A stretch of 63,910 nt of DNA from Hydnum rufescens UP504 (taxonomy: Eukaryota; Basidiomycota; Agaricomycetes; Cantharellales; Hydnaceae), in contig MU128969.1 of the NCBI GenBank assembly GCA_014904985.1, positions 204,974 to 268,883 of the forward strand. The letters are read 5' to 3'. Position 1 is the first letter of the stretch. Every line of letters begins with the position of its first letter. Of the stretch, positions 24,805 through 35,063 are shown one piece after another. The notes below the pieces were generated by a model, which was given only the letters and a program-made list of their open reading frames with translations, made no database searches and was not told where the DNA came from. The position numbers and the translations under genes were made by a program.

Positions 24805-26682
24805 ATACATTGAAGAGTATTTCTCCACGCCTTGAGTATCATGCACAAATTCACCAATGTAGGTGTCGGGACGATGATAACGACCGAGGGAAAGGACTTG
24901 CAGGCTTGAGTAGTATCGACATATGTCCTCCGGGCGTGACCTTAAGTATCCACGAGCACCCGATTCACATCCTCAACCGCTCTCCCCGACCCCGCATGAG
25001 GTGTATTCTCGGGAAGAACAAGGTACGAGTCCACGAGGCGGTGACCATCTTTATCATATTTTCCGCGCCCATCCAAGTGGGTGGTCCTTAATAGTCGAAG
25101 CGGGGCGGCTAGGGAGTTCGGTGTCGGTGAGGGTGAACGTTCCGGGAGCTCGAATACGAGCACAGTATGGACAAAAGGCATCAGGAGATCGACGAGGATT
25201 GTCGTCGTGGGCACCGCGCCTCGGCGACGGGCACGAGTACGAGATGGGGCGCATCCGGAGCGCAATTACCTGCTTCTATCGGCTCGTCCTCATTCCCATA
25301 CGACGTGTACACATTGTTTCCGACGTTGACGTTCTCGTTGAAATCAAGACGCTGGTCCACGATGATTTCGCTCTACTGGTAATTCACTCCCAGTTGCTTG
25401 AATATATCATCGCCTACAAAACCCGGATTTACGACTCTGGGACGTGTCCTTGGAAGTCAAGTCTCTGTCGCCCATTGATTTGGTGTGTCGAATTGGTGGT
25501 CAACTGGAGCATTCCCTTGATTGGAGGCATGCGCTCCGTTTCGTATATCAAAAAGAGTGAGAGGGGAGACAGTTTTTTAACGACAAGGGAGAGCTTCCAC
25601 GCTAAATTGACCGGTACAGTATATTGAGATTCCTACATACCACCATAGGGGGAGATAGAACTCACGGAATCTTGGATGGACGAATTTAGACCCTGGCCGC
25701 CAATTGGCGAGTGGACCTGGGCTCCATTTAATCTACGTTGAGGCGTGGTGAGATAGTGCGGCACACACTTGGATTATACTAACACGCACCTCCAGCCATG
25801 AACATACGACTGACGTTAAATTCGTCAGCACCTCGAATGTTTCATCTACAATGGGCTGTAGCATCAACAGCGGGCGTCTCACCCCTAGTAGGAGAGAATG
25901 CACCTGAAGTACGACATCCATATACGTTTAGTCAATGCCACAGAACCGTCCTTCGTGATCTTACTCAGATATGCGTTGAAAGCGTCAGAACCCCCATCGA
26001 CGACCTTTTGTATTCCTTGCGGAGTCCCGTTACCCACCACTGAGAAGCTGGACCCAAAGGCAGAGTCACACTCTGAACGATACAATGAGAGCCAATGCCA
26101 TCAGTCACGAGCATTCAAATTATCGTGCAAAATCGGAAGACATACAACCTGGTGGTGGCACTTCCATACATCGCCCAATACTTTTGTGAGGAAAAGAGTG
26201 TCAAAAACTACTGATCGACAGTGCATGCAAGAGTAGGAACCTTACCTCGCGATCGGACCTTCCATCCTTACATGAACAAATAAAGCTTAGTTCTCCAGCG
26301 TTTCTCCCAGAAGTTGTTGCCAAGGTGTTTTCGAGTAACCCCTGTTTTGGAGCGACAAATTTATTGAAGATATCTCATGAGATGAAGAGAAGAGGAAAAT
26401 AGCCTCACGCACGGTCAGCGCCGATCATCCAGTCCACTTCCAAGGTTTCATTCTCGGAAGAACCATTTTTGTCGCGTTTTAGGAGATTTGTAGTTACGTT
26501 GTGAGCATCTTGTGTAAAGTCGACGAGTTCCGTCCTTAGTTCAACCATAACGCCGAGTCGACTGAGGTGAGAACGTAAGATTGCCTCTGTAGTGGATTGA
26601 CCGAGTATCCAGGGATTGAGACCGGGCGAGAAAGAGACACTGCGAGAAAAACAGCCATAACCATAACTGCAGGGAGTCACGG
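24805..26682 (-). pseudogene. FAD-dependent monooxygenase, unit 3, split by a transposon
   Basis: The central and C-terminal parts are well kept: STEAILRSHLSRLGVMVELR, VDFTQDAHNVTTNLLKRDKN and LEVDWMIGADRA (26405-26680); QVHSPIGGQGLNSSIQD near 25700; then NLAWKLS and the thioredoxin-like tail with RVLVDT near 24945. The 5' part is cut by the TIR element at 26683-29587; its target duplication AGTCACGG lies in codons for the KEPVTP segment, and a short remnant continues beyond the element at 29596-29660. Before the insertion this may have been one of the better copies. Confidence 0.72.
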
Positions 26683-26947
26683 TAGTCTCCCTAGGCAGAC
26701 GTCACGCTCCGCGTGACGTCTGCTTCCAGATCAAAAAGCTTAGTCTCGTTACCAGACCGAGTTCACTCGGTCTGGTGAAACGGGGAGATCCGAAGGCGCG
26801 GGCACGATGCTTCCGCTACAGCCAATCAGAAAAAGTTTTGACCGGTGTTTGCCGGCGCTTTCAGTTGGGTGTGCGACGATCGACTTACCAATTATGGGAG
26901 CTATTAGTCACGGGCTCTACCTTGCTTGGCAATATGTGGGTGGTGCG

Positions 26948-27117
26948 TTTTGGGATAAAGAACCTCGTGTGTGTCGCGGAGGTACAAACCAGTGGGGTAT
27001 GTACACGAAATACCTACGTTATATATAGTAAAAGGAGGGCGGCCATAGGCCGGACAAGCGGAGATAGATCGAGCGGCACGTGACATACGCCGTAGTCGAT
27101 AACCGCCCATTTCAACA
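26948..27117 (-). repeat. LTR (3' copy in element orientation)
   Basis: 170 bp, identical to 28174-28343, which points to a young insertion. It contains a TATATATA-like stretch near 27025 that could be the promoter on the minus strand. Confidence 0.8.
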
Positions 27118-27365
27118 CTCCCCTTGACGGTGGAGACTACAGCACCAGCAAAAAACATGAGACAAATGAAAAAAGTTAATGGGCAGTCCATATATGCACC
27201 ACTAAAGCGAGTGAGTTCGAACAGGGAATGGGAAGTGAGCAAAACACGGACAATGGCTCCCACTGGAGCAAATGAGTTTGAGCAGGAACGGGGGGGCAAG
27301 GGAAAAACAAGAAGAAAACATACTCCCCCTGGAGTAGAGACCATAAACACCGAAAAAATTAAACC

Positions 27366-27730
27366 TGTCAGTAGCAGGACCGCGAGCCGAGCTGTCCGAG
27401 CTCCCTCGCGCGAACTGAGAACCGAAAAATAAAAAATTGCTCCCAAGTAATAGCGGGTACCACGAGCCGAGTCCTCCAAAAAACTCCTTCGTGCAAACCG
27501 AAATCGAAAAATGAACCCCTCGGTAGGAGGACCACGAGCCGAGCTTACTGAGCTCCCTCGCGCGAACCGGAAACCGAAAATAACGTCATGTACCGCGAGC
27601 CGGATATCCAAATCCCCTCGCACGAACCGTAAACCGAAAAATATAATGGCGGATGTCTTGATGACGTCAAGAACCGTGAGCCGGAAATCGGAATCCCCTC
27701 ACACGCATCCCAAAACAGCGAGCCGGGCCA
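27366..27730. repeat. Degenerate minisatellite inside the LTR element
   Basis: About five imperfect units of roughly 60-65 bp share the core ACCGCGAGCCGAG ... CTCCCTCGCGCGAACCG ... AACCGAAAA. Spacing varies because of small indels. Confidence 0.65.
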
Positions 27731-28173
27731 TGGCCAATGACAAATCCCCCTCGCCCGAGTGCCACCTCCATCCCACCCACGAGACCATGCAAAAGGTCTC
27801 CCAAAGAGTCATGAGCCGAGTCGACAGACTCCCTCACACATGTCTCGAAATAGTGTTCCGGGTCTGGGCCCAGCGCCCACCCGAACACCCACATATAGAA
27901 AAATCCACCTCACCAACATGGCGCAGCGGCAATAGAAAAATTCCCCGAAAGAGGACACGGGTACGACGGTCGCAACGGTCACGACGGACACGGGATGTAT
28001 ACAGACACGGGGCCTCAAACACAGGCCGGAGGATAATCCCAGGTATGAGCAAAGGTTTCCCTATAGGACAGGTACTCCCAGGCACGGTAATCACACAGAT
28101 TGAGAACGGAACAACCGGTCCACGGACACGGTGTTGACTGTCACAGATTACAGCACAGAGGTTCACTGGTTTG

Positions 28174-28343
28174 TTTTGGGATAAAGAACCTCGTGTGTGT
28201 CGCGGAGGTACAAACCAGTGGGGTATGTACACGAAATACCTACGTTATATATAGTAAAAGGAGGGCGGCCATAGGCCGGACAAGCGGAGATAGATCGAGC
28301 GGCACGTGACATACGCCGTAGTCGATAACCGCCCATTTCAACA
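28174..28343 (-). repeat. LTR (5' copy in element orientation)
   Basis: Identical partner of the left LTR; the 5-bp flank GTGCG follows at 28344-28348. Confidence 0.8.
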
Positions 28344-28699
28344 GTGCGTTGATATCGAAGGCCGAATAGACCAGGAATCGGCAGAAAGAACTCGAGTGAC
28401 ATCTATACGCTCACCAGCTCACTGATGAGGTCCAGCAAAATTGAAACTACGGTAGGCATAATAATGATTGCGAGTCAAAAACCAACTGAAAGTTTCGGCA
28501 AACACCGGTCAAAACTTTTTCTGATTGGCTGGAGCGGAAGCTTCGTGCCGCGCCTTCGGAACTCCCCATTGTACCAGACCGAGTTCACTCGGTCTGGTAA
28601 CGAGACTACAAAAAGCTTACTGTTAGGTCCCAATTTCGGAGTTATCCGGCTTGCTGCGCGGTCAAGTGACTTTATTCAAAATTTACATGCAAATCACTG

Positions 28700-29290
28700 T
28701 AAACAACCCAATATGAGCCAGACGCTCCCTTTTGACTGGTCTAGAAGAACTAGAGTTGACAGGACAACATCTGAAAGTCTGTCCGACATCCAATATAAGC
28801 TTCGAGACCCTCTGGGATATAATCTGGGCGACGGGCCGCTACGAGGCATCGGTACTATTCTAAATGGGACAGACCTGCTCTTTCTCAGAGCTACGGGGGA
28901 CGGAAAATCCGCCCTAATATACGGCCCACTCATGATGGAACCGGGTATAGTTGCCATCATAGCCTCGCCAATAGATCTCCTGGAGAGTGACCAAGTTAGT
29001 CCCGATCGTATATACAAGCTTGTATCCTACTTATTCTAATGCTAGGTCCGGAACATGGAGGGGAAGGCAGTGACCGCTGTGGAAATTAACCAGAGTACGC
29101 TGCGTGCGGCGGCTCCGGTTGCCCCATCTTGACCTCTGGGACGCAGCGCCGGAAAGGAAAATATCAAGCCATTTTCTGGAACTCCTCATCTCACCCGCCT
29201 TTGATAAGCTGTTGAAGGATGAGGGCCTCTCCAATCGTCTAGCCATATGCCTAGTGGATGAATGCCAAGGCTTTATCAAGAAATAGGGGA
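28700..29290 (+). pseudogene. RecQ/DEAD-like helicase fragment carried by the outer transposon
   Basis: The first piece (to 29039) has a Walker A-like LRATGDGKSALIYGPLMM, followed by a hydrophobic strand VAIIASPIDLLESDQV that matches the motif Ia layout of RecQ-type helicases (ISPLxSLxxDQV). In a second frame (about 29100-29285) comes SPAFDKLLKDEGLSNRLAIC followed by VDECQGF, which sits where the DEAH box (xDEAHC) belongs. Later motifs (SAT, R-rich motif VI) are absent and frames are broken. Helicase genes or pieces are known passengers or parts of some mobile elements; whether this one belonged to the element or was captured cannot be told here. Confidence 0.6.
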
Positions 29291-29595
29291 AATGTTGACT
29301 TGTTGGCCTTGATTGCATCAAATATGGCATCAATTTTTCTCGGAATCAGTCTTCCTTGGAGTGTAATTTTGAGGCGTAGAGACCGACTCCTGATCTCGCT
29401 GAATGATAGGCGTCTTAGGCAATTGAGACATGAGGGAGTTTGTCCTGAGCTAGTTAGAAGGCTGGGTCACGTGAATTCGGATATACAATATAACTCCGGC
29501 GGAGGCCTTTAACGCCGAATTGGGGAGTAAGACCCCCGCGTCTGGAAGCAGACGTCACGCTCCGCGTGACGTCTGCCTGGGAGACTAAGTCACGG

Positions 29596-29660
29596 GTCCC
29601 ATCACGCCAAAGTCACACGTTCGATACTTTTTTCGTCATACTGTATGCCGTCTCCTTTAA
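29596..29660 (-). pseudogene. Unit 3 monooxygenase, 5' remnant beyond the transposon
   Basis: This stretch aligns with the unit 5 segment at about 51350-51425 (CACNCCAAAGTC then TTTTTTCTGTCATAC-like sequence). It continues the gene interrupted at 26682. Homology fades by about 29660. Confidence 0.55.
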
Positions 29661-29916
29661 TTTGCGGAGCTGGGGAAGACCCTGGAATACCGTCAACGAC
29701 AAAGTGTGCCTTACGGTAGCGATCAATACTTGCTCTATGGGGCGGCTTACAGCATCGTTCCTCCTCGGGATCATTCGCCCCCTGTGGGGGAGGGCTTGTG
29801 CCTTGAGGAAAATAACTCAGTTCCAGTGTCTATGAATCCAATAAAGGCACGTCAGACCCCAAGGGCCAACCGAACATTTCTCTCCTCGTCCGCATACTTC
29901 CTTCCCCCTCCCGACC
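29661..29916. other. Left edge of the unique island
   Basis: Sequence not repeated elsewhere in the window, probably the promoter of the zinc-cluster gene. No element recognised. Confidence 0.4.
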
Positions 29917-30850
29917 ATGGGTCTCTCCATAGACACGTTCTTCATTCCTGATTCTTGGCCCCAATATCGGAGCGGTAAGGACGGCTGTTGGCCATGCCGC
30001 TTTAGAATGAAGGGCTGCAAACCGGCCTCGAGTCCCTTGGGTCCATGCAAGGATTGCGAAACTTTTAACATTAGATGCTGTGGCCAAGGCATTGACAGGC
30101 CATCCGTACGTCGAAATTAGGGCCCAGGGATTCCTATCCTAATTGGGGGATGCGTACAGGGACGAGTCCTGGCTGACAACCTTCGAGCTTTGATGAAAGA
30201 GTGGATACGCAATCGTGCGAACCGTGGGGGAACCGTTCCACCCCTTGATCTAACTCGTTTCATACCCTCTCCCTTGTCTTCTCCCGTCGTCAACTCAGCC
30301 AACCTTCAGGATTCGGACGGCAGCCCCCCCCTGGCTATTCTCGGCGCTCGAAAGCCACAATTCTCGCCAGGGTAATACCACTGGTCCTGTCCCATTGTAT
30401 AGTCATGGGGAAACAATTTGTTGGTTGTACATTATCGTTGTGTCTATGATAGTGTTAACAGCGTCTTCTAGATCCTCTGGATACGGAGACCCCGTGGAAT
30501 GACACTGGATTCATCCTCATCCACAACCGCCACACTCAGCCCCCGCCACCCCTGACAAACCCGTACCCGTCGAGCGAAGGTACAGCCGCCTGCTTCTCAA
30601 CTTTCATTTGTATGTGTCTATTTGGATTCACCTGCGGCTCCACAGCCCACTTTACTCCCACATCCTTCCCCTTTTCCACGTACGACGATGAGAGTGTGCT
30701 CTCCTCTTCGTCTGCAGGGCTCTACGACCCCTTCGGTAGACCTCCATATGAACTTTGGGACATACCTGAGCAGCCCCGAGCCCCCTACCAACGATGGAGT
30801 GGGTTCACTCCGGAACTCATAGCTGAGCTTCTCTGCCACCACGCGGGTAC
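29917..30850 (+). CDS. Zn2Cys6 zinc-cluster transcription factor-like gene (partial model)
   Basis: Exon 1 (29917-30105) encodes MGLSIDTFFIPDSW and a zinc cluster with six cysteines spaced C-x2-C-x6-C-x9-C-x2-C-x6-C (GCWPCRFRMKGC ... GPCKDCETFNIRCCG), the GAL4-type binuclear DNA-binding fold. An intron 30106-30159 (GTACGT, CTAAT branch site, CAG end) keeps the frame and joins to exon 2 (30160-30371) with NLRALMKEWIRN and FIPSP. Further exons are less certain: LDPLDTETPWNDTG near 30470, and after a GTATGT intron near 30610 the segment LYDPFGRPPYELWDIPEQ ending near HH at 30840. The C-terminal regulatory region is not clear. The gene occurs once, next to the transposon, and is not part of the repeated unit. 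Confidence 0.62.
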
Positions 30851-31591
30851 ACTCTCAGGTTCGCTTAGTCAAATCACCATTTATTCCTCTTTCTCTTCTA
30901 GCCTACACAATTATGCAAGATGCAACCTCCATGCTAGCTTTCTCTTTGCTTGTTACATTCTTCGTCCAGAACCGACTTCAGCCCGTGTATCAGAACGGGC
31001 TAACAGTTCAAGTTACACTCAGGTTGTGAGTGATAAGACTTGTCTGTTTCGTTTGCGTGGACCCTATCTTCTCCTTGTCGCCTTGTTCCGCTCTTCATCT
31101 TCTCTTTGCATGGCCCCCGGCTCCGACTCCGATACAGAATCTGATCTTCTTGGTATATACTCGTCTCCTTTCACGCTCTCGTCTCGTGTGGTGGTGGTGA
31201 GCCCGTGTCACCGGTTCTGTTACCCTTGATACCGTCGACCCCGGTGATTGTTTACATCTCTTAGTGGCAATAAAGAACATTTTTGAGTTTTTGAGATTCT
31301 CTTTACTGTAGGGTGATGTTTGGGACTGTCGGTCATCATCCCCCTGAGACCTCACAAATCGCGTGATTTATTTGCTTTCCTACTAGCTTGCATCTATTCA
31401 GAGGGGTCCCAGACGACTGCTGTATCAACCCAGCCGTGTGCGCCATATTCACCCCCGGAGTGCCTGTCCATAGTTATGACGTCCCGTACATCAGTACCTC
31501 ACAGCCTTGAATAAGGAATTTAAATAGCTCGTCCGAGGAGCAGGTGCCCATTCACAATGCAACCACCCAAGGATTCAACCCAGAGAGGGAG
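30851..31591. other. Between the two island genes
   Basis: A C/T-rich stretch with a frame open to 31229. It could be the 3' end of the zinc-cluster gene or untranslated; nothing further can be supported. Confidence 0.35.
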
Positions 31592-32345
31592 TCAGACCGT
31601 GACTGACACATCACCGGTCAGAAGAGCAGCCGTAGTTGCCCACGCCCCGAAAACACACTTGTAGGCTCTCGTAACATATCATGCTCAAGTCTGTTAACAT
31701 GTGTTCAATTAATTACACACCTTCGTATCACGTACTCTCTTGACCACGGCAGCATTCGTCGCATTACCGCCCTGAGGGCCCTTCCAGCGCAGCTCACGTA
31801 ATTTTATCTCGCTGGCGCTGAAACTATTCCGCAAGACATCATTCAACTTAACTAAGAGTTCATGGTGATCGCTGACTACCGGATTAACGGCTTGCGTTGC
31901 TCGTTTCTTGGGCTCATTTGCAGCTTCATTAGTTTGATGAATGGCACGTACGAGTAGAGACGATCGGCACTTGCATCGACGCCTTGACTGGGAAGCACAT
32001 GTGGCTCAGCAAGTGGAGAGAACTGGTTCGCAAAGAGGCCCCCCAGCCATGTGGGTGTGGATTGAAATGCATCCAAAGATTCGTCAGGCAGCTTGTCACT
32101 ATGTAGAATCCTGGGTTTGATAGAAGCGTAAAGAGAGCATCCAAACTCACATGTCCTCCGTTCTTTCCACGTCCAGGCCCCCGAAGGCGGACATGACATT
32201 GAGGTGGGTACCGTCCGACATTGATTTCCCAATACTCAACGTGTGCGAAAGTGTTTCGTCCGGGACTGCGCACTCGTTGCCACAACCAGGAGCAATTGAC
32301 CAATTGTACGCATCCTCAAACTCGTCAGCATGATCTCACAGATCG
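31592..32345 (-). CDS. Unrecognised spliced gene, 3' part
   Basis: Three protein-like pieces can be joined on the minus strand. The first (about 32345-32155) reads DEFEDAYNWSIAPGCGNECA and then GKSMSDGTHLNVMSAFGGLD. A GTGAGT intron of about 52 nt leads to DKLPDESLDAFQSTPTWLGG and LFANQFSPLAEPHVLPS. A further piece in another frame (about 31960-31730) has NPVVSDHHELLVKLNDVLRN and SEIKLRELRWKGPQGGNATN, followed by a GTGTGT intron and a short tail ending at 31592. Composition and splice signals suggest a real gene, but I do not recognise the family. The start is upstream of 32345 and was not found. Confidence 0.45.
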
Positions 32346-32869
32346 GTACTGAGGTCAGACGAATGCCCCAATTAACCTTTAGCCACGGCAGGTAACGTAA
32401 CGAAGGGTGGAAGGGTGATGAATCATGCAATGTTTTCGGAGGATTTCGAAATTACGTAAGATGACACTCTACTGGTCCCTGTGGACTGCCTATGGGTAGT
32501 AGCTAGGCGCCTAGGGCAGTCCTTTTACAAGGGGTTTGGCTAATCTCCGGCTCCGATCACACCCCATTGGACTCGTAGTGTTCTCGTCCTTCCCTTCCTA
32601 TTCCCCCATGTGGCGTTCTTGCCGTGGTTCATTCAAATCCTCTTTGGCTTTAGGGCATCATTCATATACAGGATAAGATAGATGATTGTGAAGGCATAGA
32701 CTGGGTTCCGGGTGTTACTGTACACTCAGCTATGTAAACACCGGGCATGCTTCGACCAGCCGGTTGGTTCCTTTCATGCCCATTGGGCCCGGTGCCGCAG
32801 CTGTCGGTCTTCGCCCTCGCCTAGGAGGTATCGTTGGTCTTCATACATCGCGTAGTCTTTGAGGTGTTC
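32346..32869. other. Right part of the unique island
   Basis: Probably holds the 5' exons of the minus-strand unknown gene up to about 32450. No motif was found from 32460 to 32860. Unit homology resumes near 32870. Confidence 0.35.
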
Positions 32870-33010
32870 TCGGGTTTGCGTGGCGGGTCGACCCGAAATA
32901 TTATGTGTGGGTCGCGTTTGCTCTCGTGTCAACTTCTCTACCCATCTTTTGAAATTGGGCCACTATGAGAAGCGCATCAAGACAAACCCAGAGGACATCA
33001 ACATTAGTGT
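32870..33010 (+). pseudogene. Ancient TPR relic, unit 4 (5'-truncated)
   Basis: Starts at GRPEILCVGRVCSRVN and continues THLLKLGHYEKRIKTNPE, a decayed LSKLGRHEEALKAN. The charged segment seen in other units is missing because the unique island abuts here. Confidence 0.5.
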
Positions 33011-33990
33011 CCGCTCATTGAGCGACAGGGAGAAGAGTCCTCCACAGGCATGGCAATTCTCGGAATGGTCACGAGAATGGTGGTCAGGACGAACCAGATA
33101 CACCACTGCGGATTTGAGAGTAATGAGAGACGGAATCGTATGCATCATACATCTAGGAGACATCTTTTAAGTCAGGCGATAAAGTCCGAGTCAAGGATTC
33201 CAGCTTCAACCGTGTAAGACCAATTGAACAACTGCACGGAGATACGAAAGGCATCTACAGCACACCCCTTGAGGCATAAAAAAGAGCCAGTGAATATGAT
33301 ATAACTTGACGGTGATCTGGGGGTGGTTCATCGACCGGTCAAAGGTTGTAATTCATGTAAAATACCCGTCAGAATGCCCGCAATGGTGCGCCTGTGACGA
33401 TTGGGATCAGCGCTCATCCAAATCAACATTAGGAACCAGGAGTCGTTTGGCATCGTCTGGAGCAGCTTTGGGTGAGGAACAAAGCTCGAGAACTTTCTTT
33501 GGGGGCAGTCGCAGAGGCATAAACAGACCGAGTGTGCGCTGCCATGTGGCAAGGCTAGTCTGGCCGGAAACACTGGAATAAGGGAAACTGGAGCAACTAG
33601 ACGACGTCCGAGACGACGATTCGACAAATAGGGCAGGACAATAAGGGAAAAAGCATCCGTCAAAAATGAAATGCTCCCGATTACAGGAACAGATCTTATG
33701 AAACGACCTTGGATGACTTGTGCTAGGCGCTTGCGGGGAGCGTCTGACAACCACAGGGAAAACCTCATCCATGGACTTGTTGATGGCTATAATCACCTAA
33801 CGTATCGAGGACAATGCATTGTCTATCACTTCGTCTGGGTACCAGTAATTACTTGGAGCTGCGCGGGCCCTCAAAAGGATTTGAATTAAATCCTCAATAG
33901 GTAGACGACGATCCACCTGACTTGCTTCGCATCCCAGCGTCTTATCTCGCCTTCAAGTCCCCTCCCTAGCTCTCGACTGCCCAACGCCTC
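33011..33990. other. Upstream block, unit 4
   Basis: Same shared block as upstream of the other copies; MPSR start follows at 33991. Confidence 0.55.
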
Positions 33991-34281
33991 ATGCCATCCA
34001 GAAGACTCTTCTCGAGGAAAACACGCACCGTCCAATCGCCTTCAGCCCCGTCCAATGATCCCTCTCCTAACCGGCGTAGTAACCGACCATCCACCCCCGC
34101 ACATCGTGAGCCTCCCGCCACGCCTCAGCTATCATATCCAGATTACCTCAATGAGAACCCCGGCCCAGGATGGGATGCCGCTCTCGTTATGTCTTCCATA
34201 ATCCGTGATATACCAGCTCTTCCACGCGCACTCTCCGGCCCGCTCGCCCAAGTTTTCGATGTCGTAGCGGAGGTAATCGAG

Positions 34282-34532
34282 AAAGAGGAGAGATAATTGG
34301 AAGTGACGATCAAGTCCTGGCTCTAGTTCAGGAAGGAGCAGGGGCAAGTGTGTACCGCAACATTTTCCATGCGGCCCACCCTACTGGTCGGGTGTCAGGG
34401 CGCTGCGGTGGTATCACCACGGAGCGGCAGAGCCCGAGAATTATTATGGACCGCCTTCGAAGCACAACTTCCCCGTATCGCAGAGACTAATAGAAGTCTC
34501 TCGNNNNNNNNNNNNNNNNNNNNNNNNNGTCC
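34282..34532. other. Foreign insertion with assembly gap in exon 1, unit 4
   Basis: Family sequence stops at 34281 and resumes near 34533. About 222 bp of unrelated DNA lies before 25 N (34504-34528). The insert contains CGCAGAGACTA near its right side, similar to the GAGACTA tips of the TIR elements described above, so it may be a transposon piece. The gap size is nominal. Confidence 0.7.
34504..34528. other. Run of 25 N (assembly gap)
   Basis: Unknown bases; a round number of N suggests a scaffolding placeholder. Confidence 0.95.
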
Positions 34533-34642
34533 GAGGATGTTAAAAACGATGCGCAATGGAAGAGACGGATGCACACAGCTTATCGTTCGGGTGACAAAGT
34601 TTCTTGAGAGCTTCGTGGGCTGGGTTGAAGGGGAACAACACC

Positions 34643-35009
34643 CTCGATAATACGGCAATAGCTTCAAGTTTATTTTTTTTAAAGGGGTATGCTTCCCAAT
34701 TTCCTTGGACAATCTCTAGAGTGAAATATATCTCTTTGGCTATAGGAACCTGATGGCAATTCGCTGCTGACGCACAAAGCGATGGTCGAGTTTGAATGTG
34801 TTGAGAAGCTACATCCAGCGTGATCAATTATAACTGCGATATCGAGGCATGAAGTCAATCTGACAGATTTTTGCACACGTTCCAAGTGAGTGTGGACTTA
34901 AACGGACTCTTACTTCGAAAAAATGAGCTGATGTGATTATAAAGATCGTCACACTGGCATCGATAACAGCATCCAACCGCGTGGACAGGAGTAGGGACGA
35001 TCGCGTCTC
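34643..35009 (+). repeat. Inverted duplication, left arm (unit 4 exons 1-3)
   Basis: This arm carries the end of exon 1, exon 2 and part of exon 3 in the normal orientation. Its reverse complement follows at 35064-35450 after a 54-bp spacer. Confidence 0.8.
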
Positions 35010-35063
35010 CCGTGCCATCAGTCTCAGCAAGACCCCCGTTAGAGCCTCTGAAAATGCGCCCGT

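Larger units (their letters stand above)
26948..28343 (-). mobile_element. Small LTR retroelement (TRIM-like), no gag/pol
   Basis: Two identical 170-bp direct repeats (26948-27117 and 28174-28343) flank about 1.06 kb. A 5-bp duplication GTGCG lies on both sides (26943-26947 and 28344-28348). Read on the minus strand the LTR begins TGTTGAAATGGG, and a purine tract AAGGGGAG directly precedes the downstream LTR, as expected for a polypurine tract, so the element points to the minus strand. The far end reads CCCAAAA rather than the usual CA. The interior has no reverse transcriptase, integrase or protease motifs. The LTR tip resembles fungal Ty1/copia LTRs, an inference. Confidence 0.8.
26741..28608. 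mobile_element. Inner TIR element nested in the outer one
   Basis: Flanks are CAAAAAGCT at 26732-26740 and 28609-28617 (8-9 bp duplication). Termini read TAGTCTCGTTACC and GGTAACGAGACTA, and long inverted repeats of about 120 bp follow, each with a 26-bp palindrome (26751-26776 and 28573-28598, arms ACCAGACCGAGT/ACTCGGTCTGGT). The shared TAGTCTC tip places it in the same family as the outer element. Without the LTR element inside it would be about 470 bp, the size of a MITE. Confidence 0.85.
26683..29587. mobile_element. Outer TIR DNA transposon, non-autonomous, 8-bp target duplication
   Basis: The 2,905-bp element is flanked by AGTCACGG at 26675-26682 and 29588-29595. It starts TAGTCTCCC and ends GGGAGACTA; the inverted repeats extend about 45 bp and contain a perfect hairpin with arms GCAGACGTCACG/CGTGACGTCTGC (26695-26723 and 29548-29576). 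An 8-bp duplication fits hAT or the fungal KDZ group; I cannot choose between them without a transposase. It sits in the unit 3 monooxygenase. Inside are a second element of the same kind and a broken helicase-like segment. Confidence 0.85.

Noticed and set aside
26904..27623. 240-codon minus-strand ORF in the LTR element
   Set aside because: It runs through the minisatellite and the LTR and shows no gag, protease, integrase or RT motif.
29566..29835. 89-codon ORF across the right end of the transposon
   Set aside because: It spans the element border and the target duplication, so it is a chance frame.
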